Origin: Cerrena zonata
Taxonomy: Eukaryota > Basidiomycota > Agaricomycetes > Polyporales > Cerrenaceae
DNA length: 64,000 nucleotides
Direction of reading: 5' to 3'
Assembly: GCA_038087015.1 (NCBI GenBank)
Contig: JASBNA010000023.1
Coordinates: 434,001-498,000 of the forward strand
Within the stretch, counting starts at the first letter, position 1. The number at the start of each line of letters is the position of its first letter. The notes beneath the pieces are model-generated. The model saw nothing but the letters and a program-made list of their open reading frames with translations, was not told the DNA's origin and did not search any database. Below, one piece after another: positions 40,601-50,400 of the stretch. Both the position numbers and the translations under genes were made by a program.

Positions 40601-41106
40601 TGAGCGAGTTCAACCTCTGGTCGCGATTAGGAGGTTTTAGTGAACGACTATTGACAGAATTACTTCTTTTTGGAGAAGAATTGATTGAAGGCTGACCCAC
40701 AACATAAGAAGGTTTGGGGTTGTACGTGTAACTGCGTAATGAGTTTGAGCGTTGGCCATAAGCAGACGAGTTTAACGAATTAGCTCTTCTGACATTGTTC
40801 AGACGAACGTTTGAGGGAGATCTGGGATTGGTATAGTTATTTGATGGAGGCTGAGGCAGCGAATGGAGTCTTAAAGCAGCCAAAGCAGCTTCACCTGCGC
40901 CGTTGGTCAATGATTGCGTTCTGGCTGGATTCGACCTCGAAGTATCCGGCTGGCCAGCTTGATACCTATTGATTTCATCAGTATATTTACTAAAACCCTG
41001 ACTGATCTCAGTTCTCTTCTAAATAATTTGTTAGTAAAACAACGAAAAATAAGCAAGAAAAACAGCAAACCTATCAACATACCCTACGGGGAGTGAAAAG
41101 ACCCAT
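37671..41106 (-). CDS. SEG1: Seg1-like eisosome protein, one 64-nt intron
   Basis: A spliced protein of about 1123 aa. The long open frame (37671-41018) has no ATG at its 5' end. Upstream, exon 1 (41083-41106) encodes MGLFTPRR, followed by an intron (41019-41082) with GTATGT, TACTAAC and TTTAG; exon 2 then begins KRTEISQGFSKYTDEINRY. The protein is mostly disordered and Ser/Asn-rich with RxNSLNS motifs. Its block TTKTTKVVDSQGRVLSITTE..TLPDGSNIIETTTKNISR resembles the Seg1/Seg2 family, which stabilises eisosomes at the plasma membrane. A coiled Lys/Glu part (RKERAKEEKKLLKQMEKQ) and an acidic repeat region follow. The basic end KKLNKFKKTIYKYFINQY could bind membrane. The family call is by motif memory only. 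Confidence 0.6.
38015..38330 (-). repeat. EPISANVTEPL-type repeats in the SEG1-like gene
   Basis: Five imperfect in-frame copies of a unit around (E)P(I/V)(S/A)ANVTEPL(E/K)P near the C-terminus. The DNA units are diverged, so this is an older expansion than the one in STP22. Confidence 0.75.
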
Positions 41107-42047
41107 TGTGAAGTAATTCGCTTTATAAAAAAATTGAAGAACAAGTAACTCCTTTTCAACAAATGCCAAAGTTAGCTTCGGTAAATAAGGATCAAAACAG
41201 CTTGATATGGGACAAAATCAAGCCTTCACCAGAATAACAGTCTAGCACACAACAATACTCTCGGTTTACCACGGTATATATAACCAATTGATACCAACAA
41301 AGACGGTTACTCAATCATACAAGAAGGAATATCAGCGTTTATCCTTTTATTTATATTCTTTTAAGCAGACAAATTTCAAGTTGTGTCACAGTTTTTTCTA
41401 TTTTGGTTTTTATAGTTGTGGGTGCACGGGTGCGTTTTTTTGCCGGGGGGGACTAAATGGACCCTGAAATTTGGGAATATCAACACCATTGGCACCAGCC
41501 AGACACCTTGGGGCTGCTCGAAAGGGCTTAGAGTAAGGGATGAAACGAGGACTTCCCGGTGGAGCACCGAAAGCTGGGAAAATTGCAGGGGATGTCTTGA
41601 TCCAAGCATCGATGGTTCAAGCACTTATCAAAATTACCAGAAGCACTAAAATCACCAAAACTACACGCTTAGTGGCTTTTGCAATCCTCCAACATGTAGT
41701 TCACGGTCTGGGTTCAGTGTCTGAGTAACCAGGCCATCAACTTTAGTGTGGAACGGCTGAAACTTGCTTGAGAAACGTTCGATGGCCATTGACATTTATT
41801 GTTCACGCAAGAGCTCCGGCAGTGGCATGCCTTGGAACCTTTTTACGGTGAATTTAGTTCCTGGCTGCTGGGAACTGTTGCTCTTGACCAGCGGTCTGAA
41901 ATCCCGTCTGTAGTTAAGGCTAAAGGGGTATTTAATCGATTGTATATAAAAAACCGGGATGTACTGGTGTTTGTTTTGATGAATTTCTGAGAGAATCAAA
42001 AGCTTCACCGTCAACTCCACCAACTAGTCTTTATTTGACGGGAAAAG
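41107..42047. other. 940-bp intergenic region, GC-richer island inside
   Basis: Divergent promoter region between the SEG1-like gene and the dynactin-like gene. From about 41410 to 41900 the base composition is richer in G and C than its flanks. Several overlapping open frames occur on both strands; only the 62-codon one at 41540-41728 begins with ATG and has coding-like composition. A structured non-coding RNA is an alternative for this island, but I see no diagnostic box motifs. Confidence 0.4.
41540..41728 (+). CDS. Possible small protein, 62 aa
   Basis: An ATG-initiated frame ending at TAA/TGAG-type context (stop 41726-41728). The product starts MKRGLPGGAPKAGK, is basic and then becomes amphipathic (VLIQASMVQALIKI; LVAFAILQHVVHGLG). 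The length, basic start and helix would suit a small mitochondrial or membrane protein, but I recognise no family. It lies 320 bp upstream of the dynactin-like gene on the same strand, so it could also be an upstream ORF or chance. Confidence 0.2.
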   Translation: MKRGLPGGAPKAGKIAGDVLIQASMVQALIKITRSTKITKTTRLVAFAILQHVVHGLGSVSE

Positions 42048-42695
42048 ATGGATCAGACAACGTTCAATAGCCTTCAGTCGCGGATCCTTGGTCTTGAGGT
42101 CCAGCTCAATGCTAACCAGGGCTTGGAAAATGGTGGCAGCACATCTACATCCAAGGACCAATCGATAATGGACCAAATAGCTAGTATTCAATCTCGTTTG
42201 GATAAATTTTATAAAGAAAACACCGAGATGAACACTCTTAATAACATATTGACCGACTTGAAGCTATGGGGGAAACTAGACGACCTGCCTGCGTCTGTTG
42301 GGTCTGAGGAGGCGGCCTCGGAGCCGTTACTGGTGGAGACAAAGGAACAGATTATCTTGTTAAAGTATCCCCAGATTAAACAAGCTTATAATAATTTGAT
42401 TGAAATGGCCAATATGGACATCGATAAGATTGTCAATTATATCGATAGTACCCAATTCAAGAATCATGATTTCAAAAGGGATCATGCTAAGATACTAGAA
42501 AGAAAGAAAACCATTGATGAAATAACAAAGAACTTCCACTTGTTGGTGGTTAAGAATATGATTGTTTATGAAAAGTATCTCAACTTGGTCATTGAAGAGA
42601 ATCAGTTTTGGATCAACACTGATGAAAAAACAATCAATTTAGAAAAATCGGTTAAAAATCATGAATCAAATGATCATTATTATAATAAGTATTAA
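42048..42695 (+). CDS. LDB18: Probable dynactin p22/p24 subunit (Ldb18-like)
   Basis: A 215-aa, mostly helical protein starting at ATG 42048. The N-terminal heptad helix (FNSLQSRILGLEVQLNAN) and the C-terminal helix (NFHLLVVKNMIVYEKYLNLVIEENQFW) fit the dynactin p22/p24 family (Ldb18 in S. cerevisiae), which joins Jnm1 in the dynactin shoulder. Two central coiled regions agree. No catalytic or membrane feature is seen. It is slightly longer than Ldb18 (about 180 aa). The assignment rests on general pattern and is moderate. Confidence 0.5.
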   Translation: MDQTTFNSLQSRILGLEVQLNANQGLENGGSTSTSKDQSIMDQIASIQSRLDKFYKENTEMNTLNNILTDLKLWGKLDDLPASVGSEEAASEPLLVETKEQIILLKYPQIKQAYNNLIEMANMDIDKIVNYIDSTQFKNHDFKRDHAKILERKKTIDEITKNFHLLVVKNMIVYEKYLNLVIEENQFWINTDEKTINLEKSVKNHESNDHYYNKY

Positions 42696-42799
42696 TCAAT
42701 GTGTTATGCCTGATCCAGTGTAGTAAGTTCAGCGCTTGGGCTCATGGGGTCCTCCTGGAGGGGATATTCTATTCTATAAGTCTACAGAAACTATATACA

Positions 42800-43850
42800 A
42801 AAAAATCGATCCCCCGTTAGTATGATGACTGAAGGGAATTTCAATAGAAGACCGTTAAGCAATTGGAGAGTTACCTGATGTCTGAAACTATTCAAAGATA
42901 AAGTTAATTCACCTTTGGGCAGGGTATTGGTTAAACAAACTCAACAACTGATTCGGAATTCAACAGAAGGCAACTAAACTCAAGATAACCACTAAGAAAG
43001 ATAAATGATAATTAAATGAAAATAATTAGTATGAATAAACAAGAGTTGATTAAATAAAGTCATTAACATACCCATTCAGCCTTATCTTTTAATTTAATAG
43101 AAAGAAAAAGGTAATCAGAAATGAACAAGCTAGTATCTTCAGAAAAACCACCTGGGCTCTGGTTCTTGCAGCAAATCTTGATTCAAACTTGCTCCCTATC
43201 TCACGAACCGATGCAACTCAATTGAATAAACGAGGATAATACTTCGGAATCAACAGAGCTCATTGATATGAATGGTTAGTATGGTGATTAAACAAGATAA
43301 ACTAAAGTTATTAACATACCCATTCAACTTAAAAAGACAAGTTGAATAGAAAAAAGAGTCGAGTGATCTAATAAACAAGTTAGTATCTCTTCAGAGAAAA
43401 AATGAAAATGTAATAACTCACCAGGGCTTGCACTAGTTGAAGTGAAATTTTTGCAGCATAAATCTCGATTCAAAATAATACCCAATTTCACGAACTGATT
43501 CAGAATTCAATTTCATAAAAAGGGAGGGAATACTCCAGCACAAGCGTAGATAGATGATATGAAAATGGTCAATATATGAATAAACAAAATATAAGAATAA
43601 AGTTATCAACATACCCATTCAACTTCAAAAAGTTGAATAGAAAAAAAAAAATTGAAAAAAAAAAAAAAAATGGATCAATATTATGTCTTATAAAGAAAGA
43701 AGATGATTAAGTCTTTTCCTTAATCAATAAGTGAAATAGAAAAAACTTTTTTGCAACCTCAAGTCTTGATCCTTTTCCCCACAAACTCAAATAAATGTCT
43801 ATATACTAAAAAGTTCAATTGTTAATAAACAGGTATTCACGTACCAAAAG
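42800..43850 (-). repeat. Decayed tandem array of exon/intron-like units (~250-300 bp)
   Basis: Three or four imperfect units, read on the minus strand. A shared block around CATACCCATTCA recurs at 43066, 43314 and 43609 (spacing 248 and 295 bp). A second shared block (GCAGCAAATCTTGATTCAAA-like) recurs near 43155, 43448 and 43750. On the minus strand the units show yeast splice signals: GTATGT..TACTAAC..GAG (43259-43319, 61 nt), GTGAGT..TACTAAC..TTAG (43368-43421, 54 nt) and GTACGT..TATTAAC..TTAG (43807-43845, 39 nt). Exon-like parts in two units encode VREIGxxFESRF. Stops and frame changes show that at least some copies are dead. Confidence 0.45.
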
Positions 43851-44160
43851 GACATTTCCAAAAGCCTAAATCATTCAGTTTTGTAAAACCATTTATTGGT
43901 CTGTATTCAGTTACATAAATCCTTTTAATAGGACCACCAAATTATAATCCATTTCAACTTGGCCCCATACTTCTGCCTGTCATTTGAACAACTCCTTCAG
44001 ATTTTTCAACATCAATATCCCGCAGCCTCTGAACCCCGTTGATCACGAAGACCACATCTCACTATCCAATCCCGCCCCAGTCTCTATCATCACAAACCAA
44101 CAAGCTGAATAAGTATTTTCAAGCAAAAGCTGGCACACTAGCAGGTATGGGTAACCCAAA
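43846..44160 (-). pseudogene. Coding relic upstream of the exon array
   Basis: Minus-strand frames read as protein just before the 39-nt intron-like element. One gives VCDDRDWGGIG, two stops, then VVFVINGVQRLRDIDVEKSE and MTGRSMGP. Another gives GGPIKRIYVTEYRPINGFT and LNDLGFWKCPF directly up to the GTACGT donor. A stop (TAA) and a frame change separate them. No family recognised. With the array downstream it probably formed one multi-exon gene. Confidence 0.4.
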
Positions 44161-44565
44161 TCAAACAATCTTTCAAAGTATTAATGAAAATCAATTCTAA
44201 AAAATATATTCACCGTATTGAGTAAAGGTTAATGTAATGCTTTCAAATGCTTCTTTCTATCAAGAAATTTTGTTGTTTTCTAGTATAATATCAAATTAAG
44301 TCATAGCACCAGAACATAAGCCTCTAAAATTTAAGGAATGGACAATAGGACAGGACAACGGGACAGGACTATAAGAAGCTCATGTTCAATATTATTTTTT
44401 TTATAGCTTAATGACTTAATTCGATAGCATACTTCGGAGAGAGAAATTTTGAAACCCCCCTTTCAAACAGAATTAACAACAACCAGTCAGACTAATATTC
44501 TTAATGTTTTACCAAGAGTAAGTCAAGATCAATGGAAAATGCTGGACATATAGGACAGGACATAT

Positions 44566-44615
44566 AGGACAGGACAGGACAGGACAGGACAGGACAGGAC
44601 AGGACAGGACAGGAC
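44566..44615 (+). repeat. AGGAC microsatellite (10 units)
   Basis: Ten perfect AGGAC units. Shorter imperfect copies precede it at about 44345-44372 and 44543-44563. Confidence 0.95.
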
Positions 44616-44949
44616 AATACTTACTCAAGATAAAACACCAAGGCCAATCATCTAACTAGAAGTCATCAAAATATAATATTACCATAGAGGCAATTGAAAG
44701 CATTGGATTTTTGGTGAATGGTGTCTAGAATTTTCACTTCATTAATAAATCTCAAGATTATTGATTTGATAATACCCAAATAATTGGACCTAAATTAGCC
44801 CAAACTGCTAGTCACCATCAAAAGATGAAAGGAATAGTACCTTTCACCTTTTTGAAGACTTTTCTTGAAAATAGTTATTCAACCAGTCAGAATGGACAAA
44901 GAAACTTACGGGAGGGATTAGATATCCAGCATTTGATCAGCTATTATTT

Positions 44950-45135
44950 CTTTAACAATTATGAGATGTGGTAATGATCAAGGTGAACAGATCAATGCCG
45001 CTAAGATATTGAGAGGAAGAAAAATCCCGGTAGTTATTCTTCAGAGAGACTTTTGAGTATTGGGGTCACCAAAAATTGAAATGAATTCAATTCATGGACC
45101 TATTAACACTCATTATATAAATGAAACGTACCTTC
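44950..45135 (+). pseudogene. Plus-strand coding relic
   Basis: A frame reading IMRCGNDQGEQINAAKILRG, then KIPVVILQRDF, a stop, and VLGSPKIEMNSIHGPINTHY. One in-frame stop in about 60 codons, and the composition is coding-like in this AT-rich setting. Not recognised; no start or intact end. Confidence 0.25.
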
Positions 45136-45911
45136 AACAGTTTTAAAAAGCTGATTGGATTGATTTGATAGCTATATTGAATAACATGGATTCATTATTC
45201 TTTTGGGTTTGAGTTTTAAGACACAGACATTTTTTTTCTTTTTGTTTGAAATTTTTTTGCAGCCACAATCACCATACTAATTTAATATGGCACATACTCA
45301 ACACGAGGTCTGGGTGGAAAGCTTTATTACGATGCTGAATACAAACTCGAGACATTTCTTAAATTAGTGATGAGAGAAAGCACAAGCCCAATATGTGACT
45401 TGAACTTTAACCATTGTTGCTTCAGCTTACAATATTCCGCAACTATATATTCGAGGGTTTAAGCTAGCCTTTTTACTCTTGTTGAATATATTGTTTTTGT
45501 AGTGTTTTATTCTATTTTTTTTTTTTTTTTGCAACCTGAAAACTGTTTTTTGCAACTTTCTCATACATGGGGAAAAATTGAAAATATTGCAACTTCCCAT
45601 TAATTTATATGTAATACAAGGGCTATGAGCTTACTATAAAAGTAGAATATACCTTACTGAAGTGATAACTCGAGATCTAAACAGAAGTCTTAGGGTCTTC
45701 AAACCACCATCTTTGAGATCTGGCTTTGATAATATATATCTTTATTGTATCATTGAAAATCATAAGGCATTTTTCTTACTGCTTTGGCTAAGTGCCAGTC
45801 TAGAAACCACAAAATGGTGTCAAAATTAAAAATACTTCTCGTTACCATAGCAAAACACGAAGAGACCCAAACTCAATTGGTTTTATGGCAGAATACATCT
45901 CTTCATCGATT

Positions 45912-46041
45912 GGGCGTGTGGTCTAGTGGTATGATTCTCGCTTTGGGTTATAGCTGTTTAAAGAGCTGAATGGATGCAACTCGATTCGGTGAAGTTTACC
46001 AAGCATGCGAGAGGCCCTGGGTTCAATTCCCAGCTCGCCCC
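45912..46041 (+). tRNA. tRNA-Pro(UGG) with a 58-nt intron
   Basis: Mature parts are 45912-45947 and 46006-46041, 72 nt in total, nearly identical to yeast tRNA-Pro(UGG). Seen features: acceptor GGGCGTG/CTCGCCC, A-box TGGTCTAGTGGT, anticodon loop CTTTGGG with TGG, and B-box GGTTCAATTCC. The intron (45948-46005) begins after position 37, one base 3' of the anticodon, as in all nuclear tRNA introns, and is longer than the usual ~30 nt. Confidence 0.96.
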
Positions 46042-46954
46042 CTTTCTTTTTGCTTTTGACACCTCTTCGAGAGTTATTTTGAAATAACTAGGATTGACCT
46101 AGATCAGTAGTATTGCAACTGCTCAAGAAGTAGCTCATTCGAGCAAAAAAATCGTGATACGCAATAATTGGTACTATACCTATTTAAGAAACTCAAGCTG
46201 ACTCTTTTCCGTTCAATAAGCTTTTTCAAGTTTAAAAAACATGAGCCATAGCGATTTATCACTTGGTTGCAATTTTGCCTTGTGAAGGATTAAATATGAC
46301 TTTGGCAATGGTGGAACGACAATCCAGCAAATCTACCTTAATTGGGGCCACTGCAAACTTAAATGTAATCAGATATATCAGGGTCAGCTTCTTAAATTTA
46401 TGGTTTGAATAATAATGAAAGAATGCAAACTCAAATTAGGAAATTTGGAGCCAAGTTGAAGCTGCGAAACTGATATTTCCAGTTAAAAGTGAATAGACTC
46501 GCAAAAGTGGGTAGTTAATCAAAGGAGTCTTGTCAGTGTAGCTTCAATTTGTTTTCGATCCCATCTGAATATTTATTTTTAAATTCTTCAAATTTTTAAA
46601 GAACTAGAGACTTGGTTTGAATTATGAATTCGAATGTTAAACATTTATACCAGTTTTTCTTTGATATTTTTCAAAAATATACAAAACTTTAAAAAAGACA
46701 ATACTCCCGTAGAGTCACCCTACGACATCAACGGGACGAATAGCATCTAAAAATACAAGAGAGATCAAGGAAGATTCATCAATCCGTTCAACAATGATGT
46801 TCAATGTATTAGTAATGGTTCAGTGATTTTTTTTTGCAACAATTTTTTTTTGTGAGTTTGTCTTTGATAGAGACCACTAGGGAGTTGGACAGGCTACAAG
46901 CAAGAAGAGAAATCAATGGCATATAATAAGTCTAAAATAAAATAATGTAAATAA

Positions 46955-47082
46955 AAATAAAAGAAAGTGAAATAACTAAAGTATAATAAATAAAGTAAAA
47001 TAAATAAAGTAAAATAAATAAAGTAAAATAAATAAAGTAAAATAAGTAAATAGTAAATAAATAAATAAAGTAAAGTAAAATG
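46955..47082 (+). repeat. TAAATAAAGTAAAA minisatellite
   Basis: About 14-bp units, imperfect at both ends, with AATAAAG/GTAAAATAAA variants. Followed by a T-rich block at 47155-47245. Confidence 0.85.
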
Positions 47083-47333
47083 AAGTCAGAAATTGTGATA
47101 ACTTCTAACAATCATTGAGAGTCAGTAAGAAGAAATATAATGAAATGAAAGTATTTTTTTTTTGTTTTTATAAGGTTTTTTGTTTTTTTTTTTGTTTTTT
47201 TATGTATTTTTAATTTTTTAATTTTTTTTTTTAATTTTTTTTAAATATACAAAGTTATGCTATTCAAGTTAGACTTAAAAATCGTGCTAGTATTGAAATT
47301 GAGTATGTATTTCTAGAGCTAAGCCAATTGAGT

Positions 47334-47374
47334 TCCTTTGTCCTTTGTCCTTTGTCCTTTGTCCTTTGTCCTTA
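47334..47374 (+). repeat. TCCTTTG tandem repeat
   Basis: About five and a half 7-bp units, then TTGTCCTGTCCC. Read on the minus strand it gives CAAAGGA units, so it resembles the AGGAC array at 44.57 kb in inverted orientation. Confidence 0.9.
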
Positions 47375-47448
47375 TTGTCCTGTCCCTTAGCCATCTTAGT
47401 CACTAGAAACACTCTCAATTCAATATTTTGCAGTCATTTCAGTTTCTA

Positions 47449-50400
47449 TTAAACTTTATCAGCAGAATAGCGTAACTCATACCAGTCATTGAAATTTTTA
47501 TAGAAAACGGCTTCGCTTTCCTTGAGCTGTCTTATGTCTGACATACTTGTTTTGACGTATGCCCACATATTGGCAGTATATGCATCAAAATTAAAAGGGA
47601 ACCTGCGATCTGATTTATATTTAGTATATAAATCAACAAATTCTCTTTCCTGAGTTAATTCTGAGCATATTTTGAAAACAGGTTCGTGAACAGCAACATA
47701 TTCATTACCAGTACACCTAAGCAACTCTTCATGTTCCTTACCTTCTGCAAGACTTAGAAAGAAATTTTTTAAAGAAAATAACCGTTCTAAGATATCAAAG
47801 ATGTAGAAATCAAATTTTGATTCATATTCAGCTAATGCATAAATTTCAGTATGTCTTATGTCTGATTTTTTAATTTCTGCATCAATTTCAACTACCCTTT
47901 CTGGGAAGCTGTCAATAAAGTCATACAAGACATTGGTTTTATGGTGAACTACTTCAACACAGTATTTAATCCAATGGTGTTTTGCTTCAGACGTAACAGT
48001 ACAGTTGCCGTATTTATCTGGCCAAGTTGGTTGGTCATCCGGAGGTATAATCACATCTTTTGTTGCTTCTTTTCTAAATTGATCCCTTTTCTTTTGCAAA
48101 CGGTTGAGATTCTTATGACAATGTATTGCTGGTATATATGAATCATCTGAGTCCGTAGACCATCCTGAGTCTGGACGGTCTTCGAATTTATTAACAGTTC
48201 TAGCGTACACAAGAACATTATCGATGTTAATAATATTATCAGGTTCAGCAGCTTCAGGTCCAGCAAGTTCAGGTCCAGCAAGTTCAGGTTCAGCAAGTTC
48301 AGGTTCAGCAAGTTCAGGTCCAGCAAGTTCAGGTTCAGCAAGTTCAGGTTCAGCAAGTTCAGGTTCAGCAACATGAAATCCAACAAGTTCAGGTTCAGCA
48401 GCATGAAATCCAACAAGTTCAGGTTCAGCAAAAGATTCAGCATTAAAGTCTGCAGCATTATCAGATTCAACAACTTCAAATTCAGCAACGCTAGGTACAG
48501 CAGCATCAGATTCGGAAGCACTTCCAACTAATGTCGATTTTGAAGAATCCAATGATCCTCGAGAACTGTTTGTCTTTATCCAATGAGAAAAACGTCTCAA
48601 CCTTTTCAAAGTCTTGTGTTCTCTAACCGTTTCTGAATTATCTTTCTTTATCAATCTTTTCCATTTTTTGGAAAAAGATTGCTTGAATCTCTTTGATAAA
48701 TGTTTCTTCAGTTTAGGTTCAACTTCAGGAACTAATTCTTCACTCTCAAGTAAAACAGTTTGATTTGGGGTACTGGCATCTCCGAGAGGTATGTTTATCG
48801 AACTTAATGAAGAAAGAGAAGTAAGGGTGACCTGCTCATCAGAAAGATTAGGGTTCTCCTGAGAACCACATTCTTCATCAAAAGATTCATAGATTGCCCT
48901 CTTCTTAGTAGCAGGAGCAGTATAAGCATGTCCCTCACTATTGGATCCATATTCTGTTGGAGGTTGGAAAGCAAGAGATGGATCATGTTCAGGAGCAAAT
49001 GGATCAAAATCATATTCACGTTGAAGAGCAGCAGTTGGATCATAGTTGCCATATTGATCATAATAAGCAGCATATGGGTCAGAATCATCATCAAGTAATG
49101 GTTTAGATGGATCATAATCAGGATGTGGTTGAAGTGGCATGTAGTCAGAACCTCTGTCAGTAGTAGCTGGACCGGTATAACCAGGTTCATCACTGTAAAT
49201 GCTTGATGAATCATAATCAATAGGTGGTTGAAAAGCAGCATTATCGGAAGAAGATACAGCTGATTGAAAATCTTGAATTTTGTTTTCATCATCGTAGATA
49301 TTGGATGAAGTAACTAAGTCAGCAGAGGTAGCTTCTTGATTAGAGGCTTGGTACTTTTTATTATCATTATATATTAAATCTTGATTATCAAATTTCCGTA
49401 AGTTGTAATTTGATTTAGATTTAGAAATAGAAACCGGTCTATTGAATTGAGTAATGAATTCTTTAACTTCAGTGGGACTGGCACCTTGTTTCAAGACCAA
49501 ACGTTCTTCCGGTAATTCAAAATTATAGTTATCAGTATAGTTACTTGACTTGGCAGACTCATCAGAACTAACACTAAATAAAACTTTTTTAGTTTTTTGG
49601 GAACCCATAACCTTCGATCTTAATTTTGGAGAAAAGATAACTGAATCATCTTTCCCAATTTTTGTCTCATTTTTAATTATTGGCTTGATAGAATTATCTG
49701 AGATTGGTTCTTGAATTTGTTGTAAAGGTTTGTTACCAAAGTTTTCTCCTTTAGAAGAGATGGTTGAATCAAATTCAGTAGTGGAAACACTTCTAATTCT
49801 AACTTTTTTAACAGAATTAGCATAAACTTCATCGTCAACGGCGTTATTTTCAAATTCTTTGAAAGAAATTTGGTTTTGGTTTTGATTTTGACATTCCAAA
49901 GTTGGAAAAGGCTCTAAAGATTTAGAATCACATTCATCATTTTTAAGTTCAATTTGAGTTGGAGCAGAGAAATTTTTACCAGACTTCGAAGGAGGTTTCA
50001 ACTCCGGGATGTTTTCCCAATCAATTTGACAATTAGATACTGATGAGAAATTATTAGAAACATTTTCTGAATAATATTTCTCAGGAGGAGCATTAGAAGA
50101 AGATTGACCTTGTGAATCCGGTAACATTTGATCATATAGTGGTTTCAATTCCTCGATGTTATCCCAATCAATTAAATTTTTTGCAACTGGTGATGAGTTA
50201 TTATCAGCAATAGTGTCTAAAGTATATTCTTCAGGTTGTTCAAGAGAAGAAAATTCACTAATTGAATCCGGCAACACTTGTTGAAATACTCGTTTCAAAT
50301 CACCATATCCAGTTTCAGAAAATGGAAGGAAATTTTCTGACTTGGTTGAAGAAGATCTTAAAGTAACCGGTGGAGAAGGTTTCATGGGCATAAAAAGATT

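Larger units (their letters stand above)
42696..47448. other. 4.75-kb accessory region between coding blocks
   Basis: No intact protein gene. It contains, in order: a decayed tandem array with splice-like signals (42.8-43.85 kb), minus-strand coding relics (43.85-44.2 kb), an AGGAC microsatellite (44.57 kb), a plus-strand coding relic (44.95-45.13 kb), tRNA-Pro (45.9 kb), a TAAATAAAG minisatellite (47.0 kb), a T-rich block (47.15-47.25 kb) and a TCCTTTG repeat (47.34 kb). TTTTTTGCA(A/G)C motifs recur at least six times (near 43155, 43448, 43750, 45252, 45530 and 46830). Confidence 0.6.

Noticed and set aside
44566..44615. CRISPR-like array
   Set aside because: It is a 5-bp microsatellite without spacers, and the genome is eukaryotic.
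48051..49292. Leu/Asn-rich minus-strand frames of 158 and 162 codons
   Set aside because: Alternate frames of the repeats in the 1117-aa gene.
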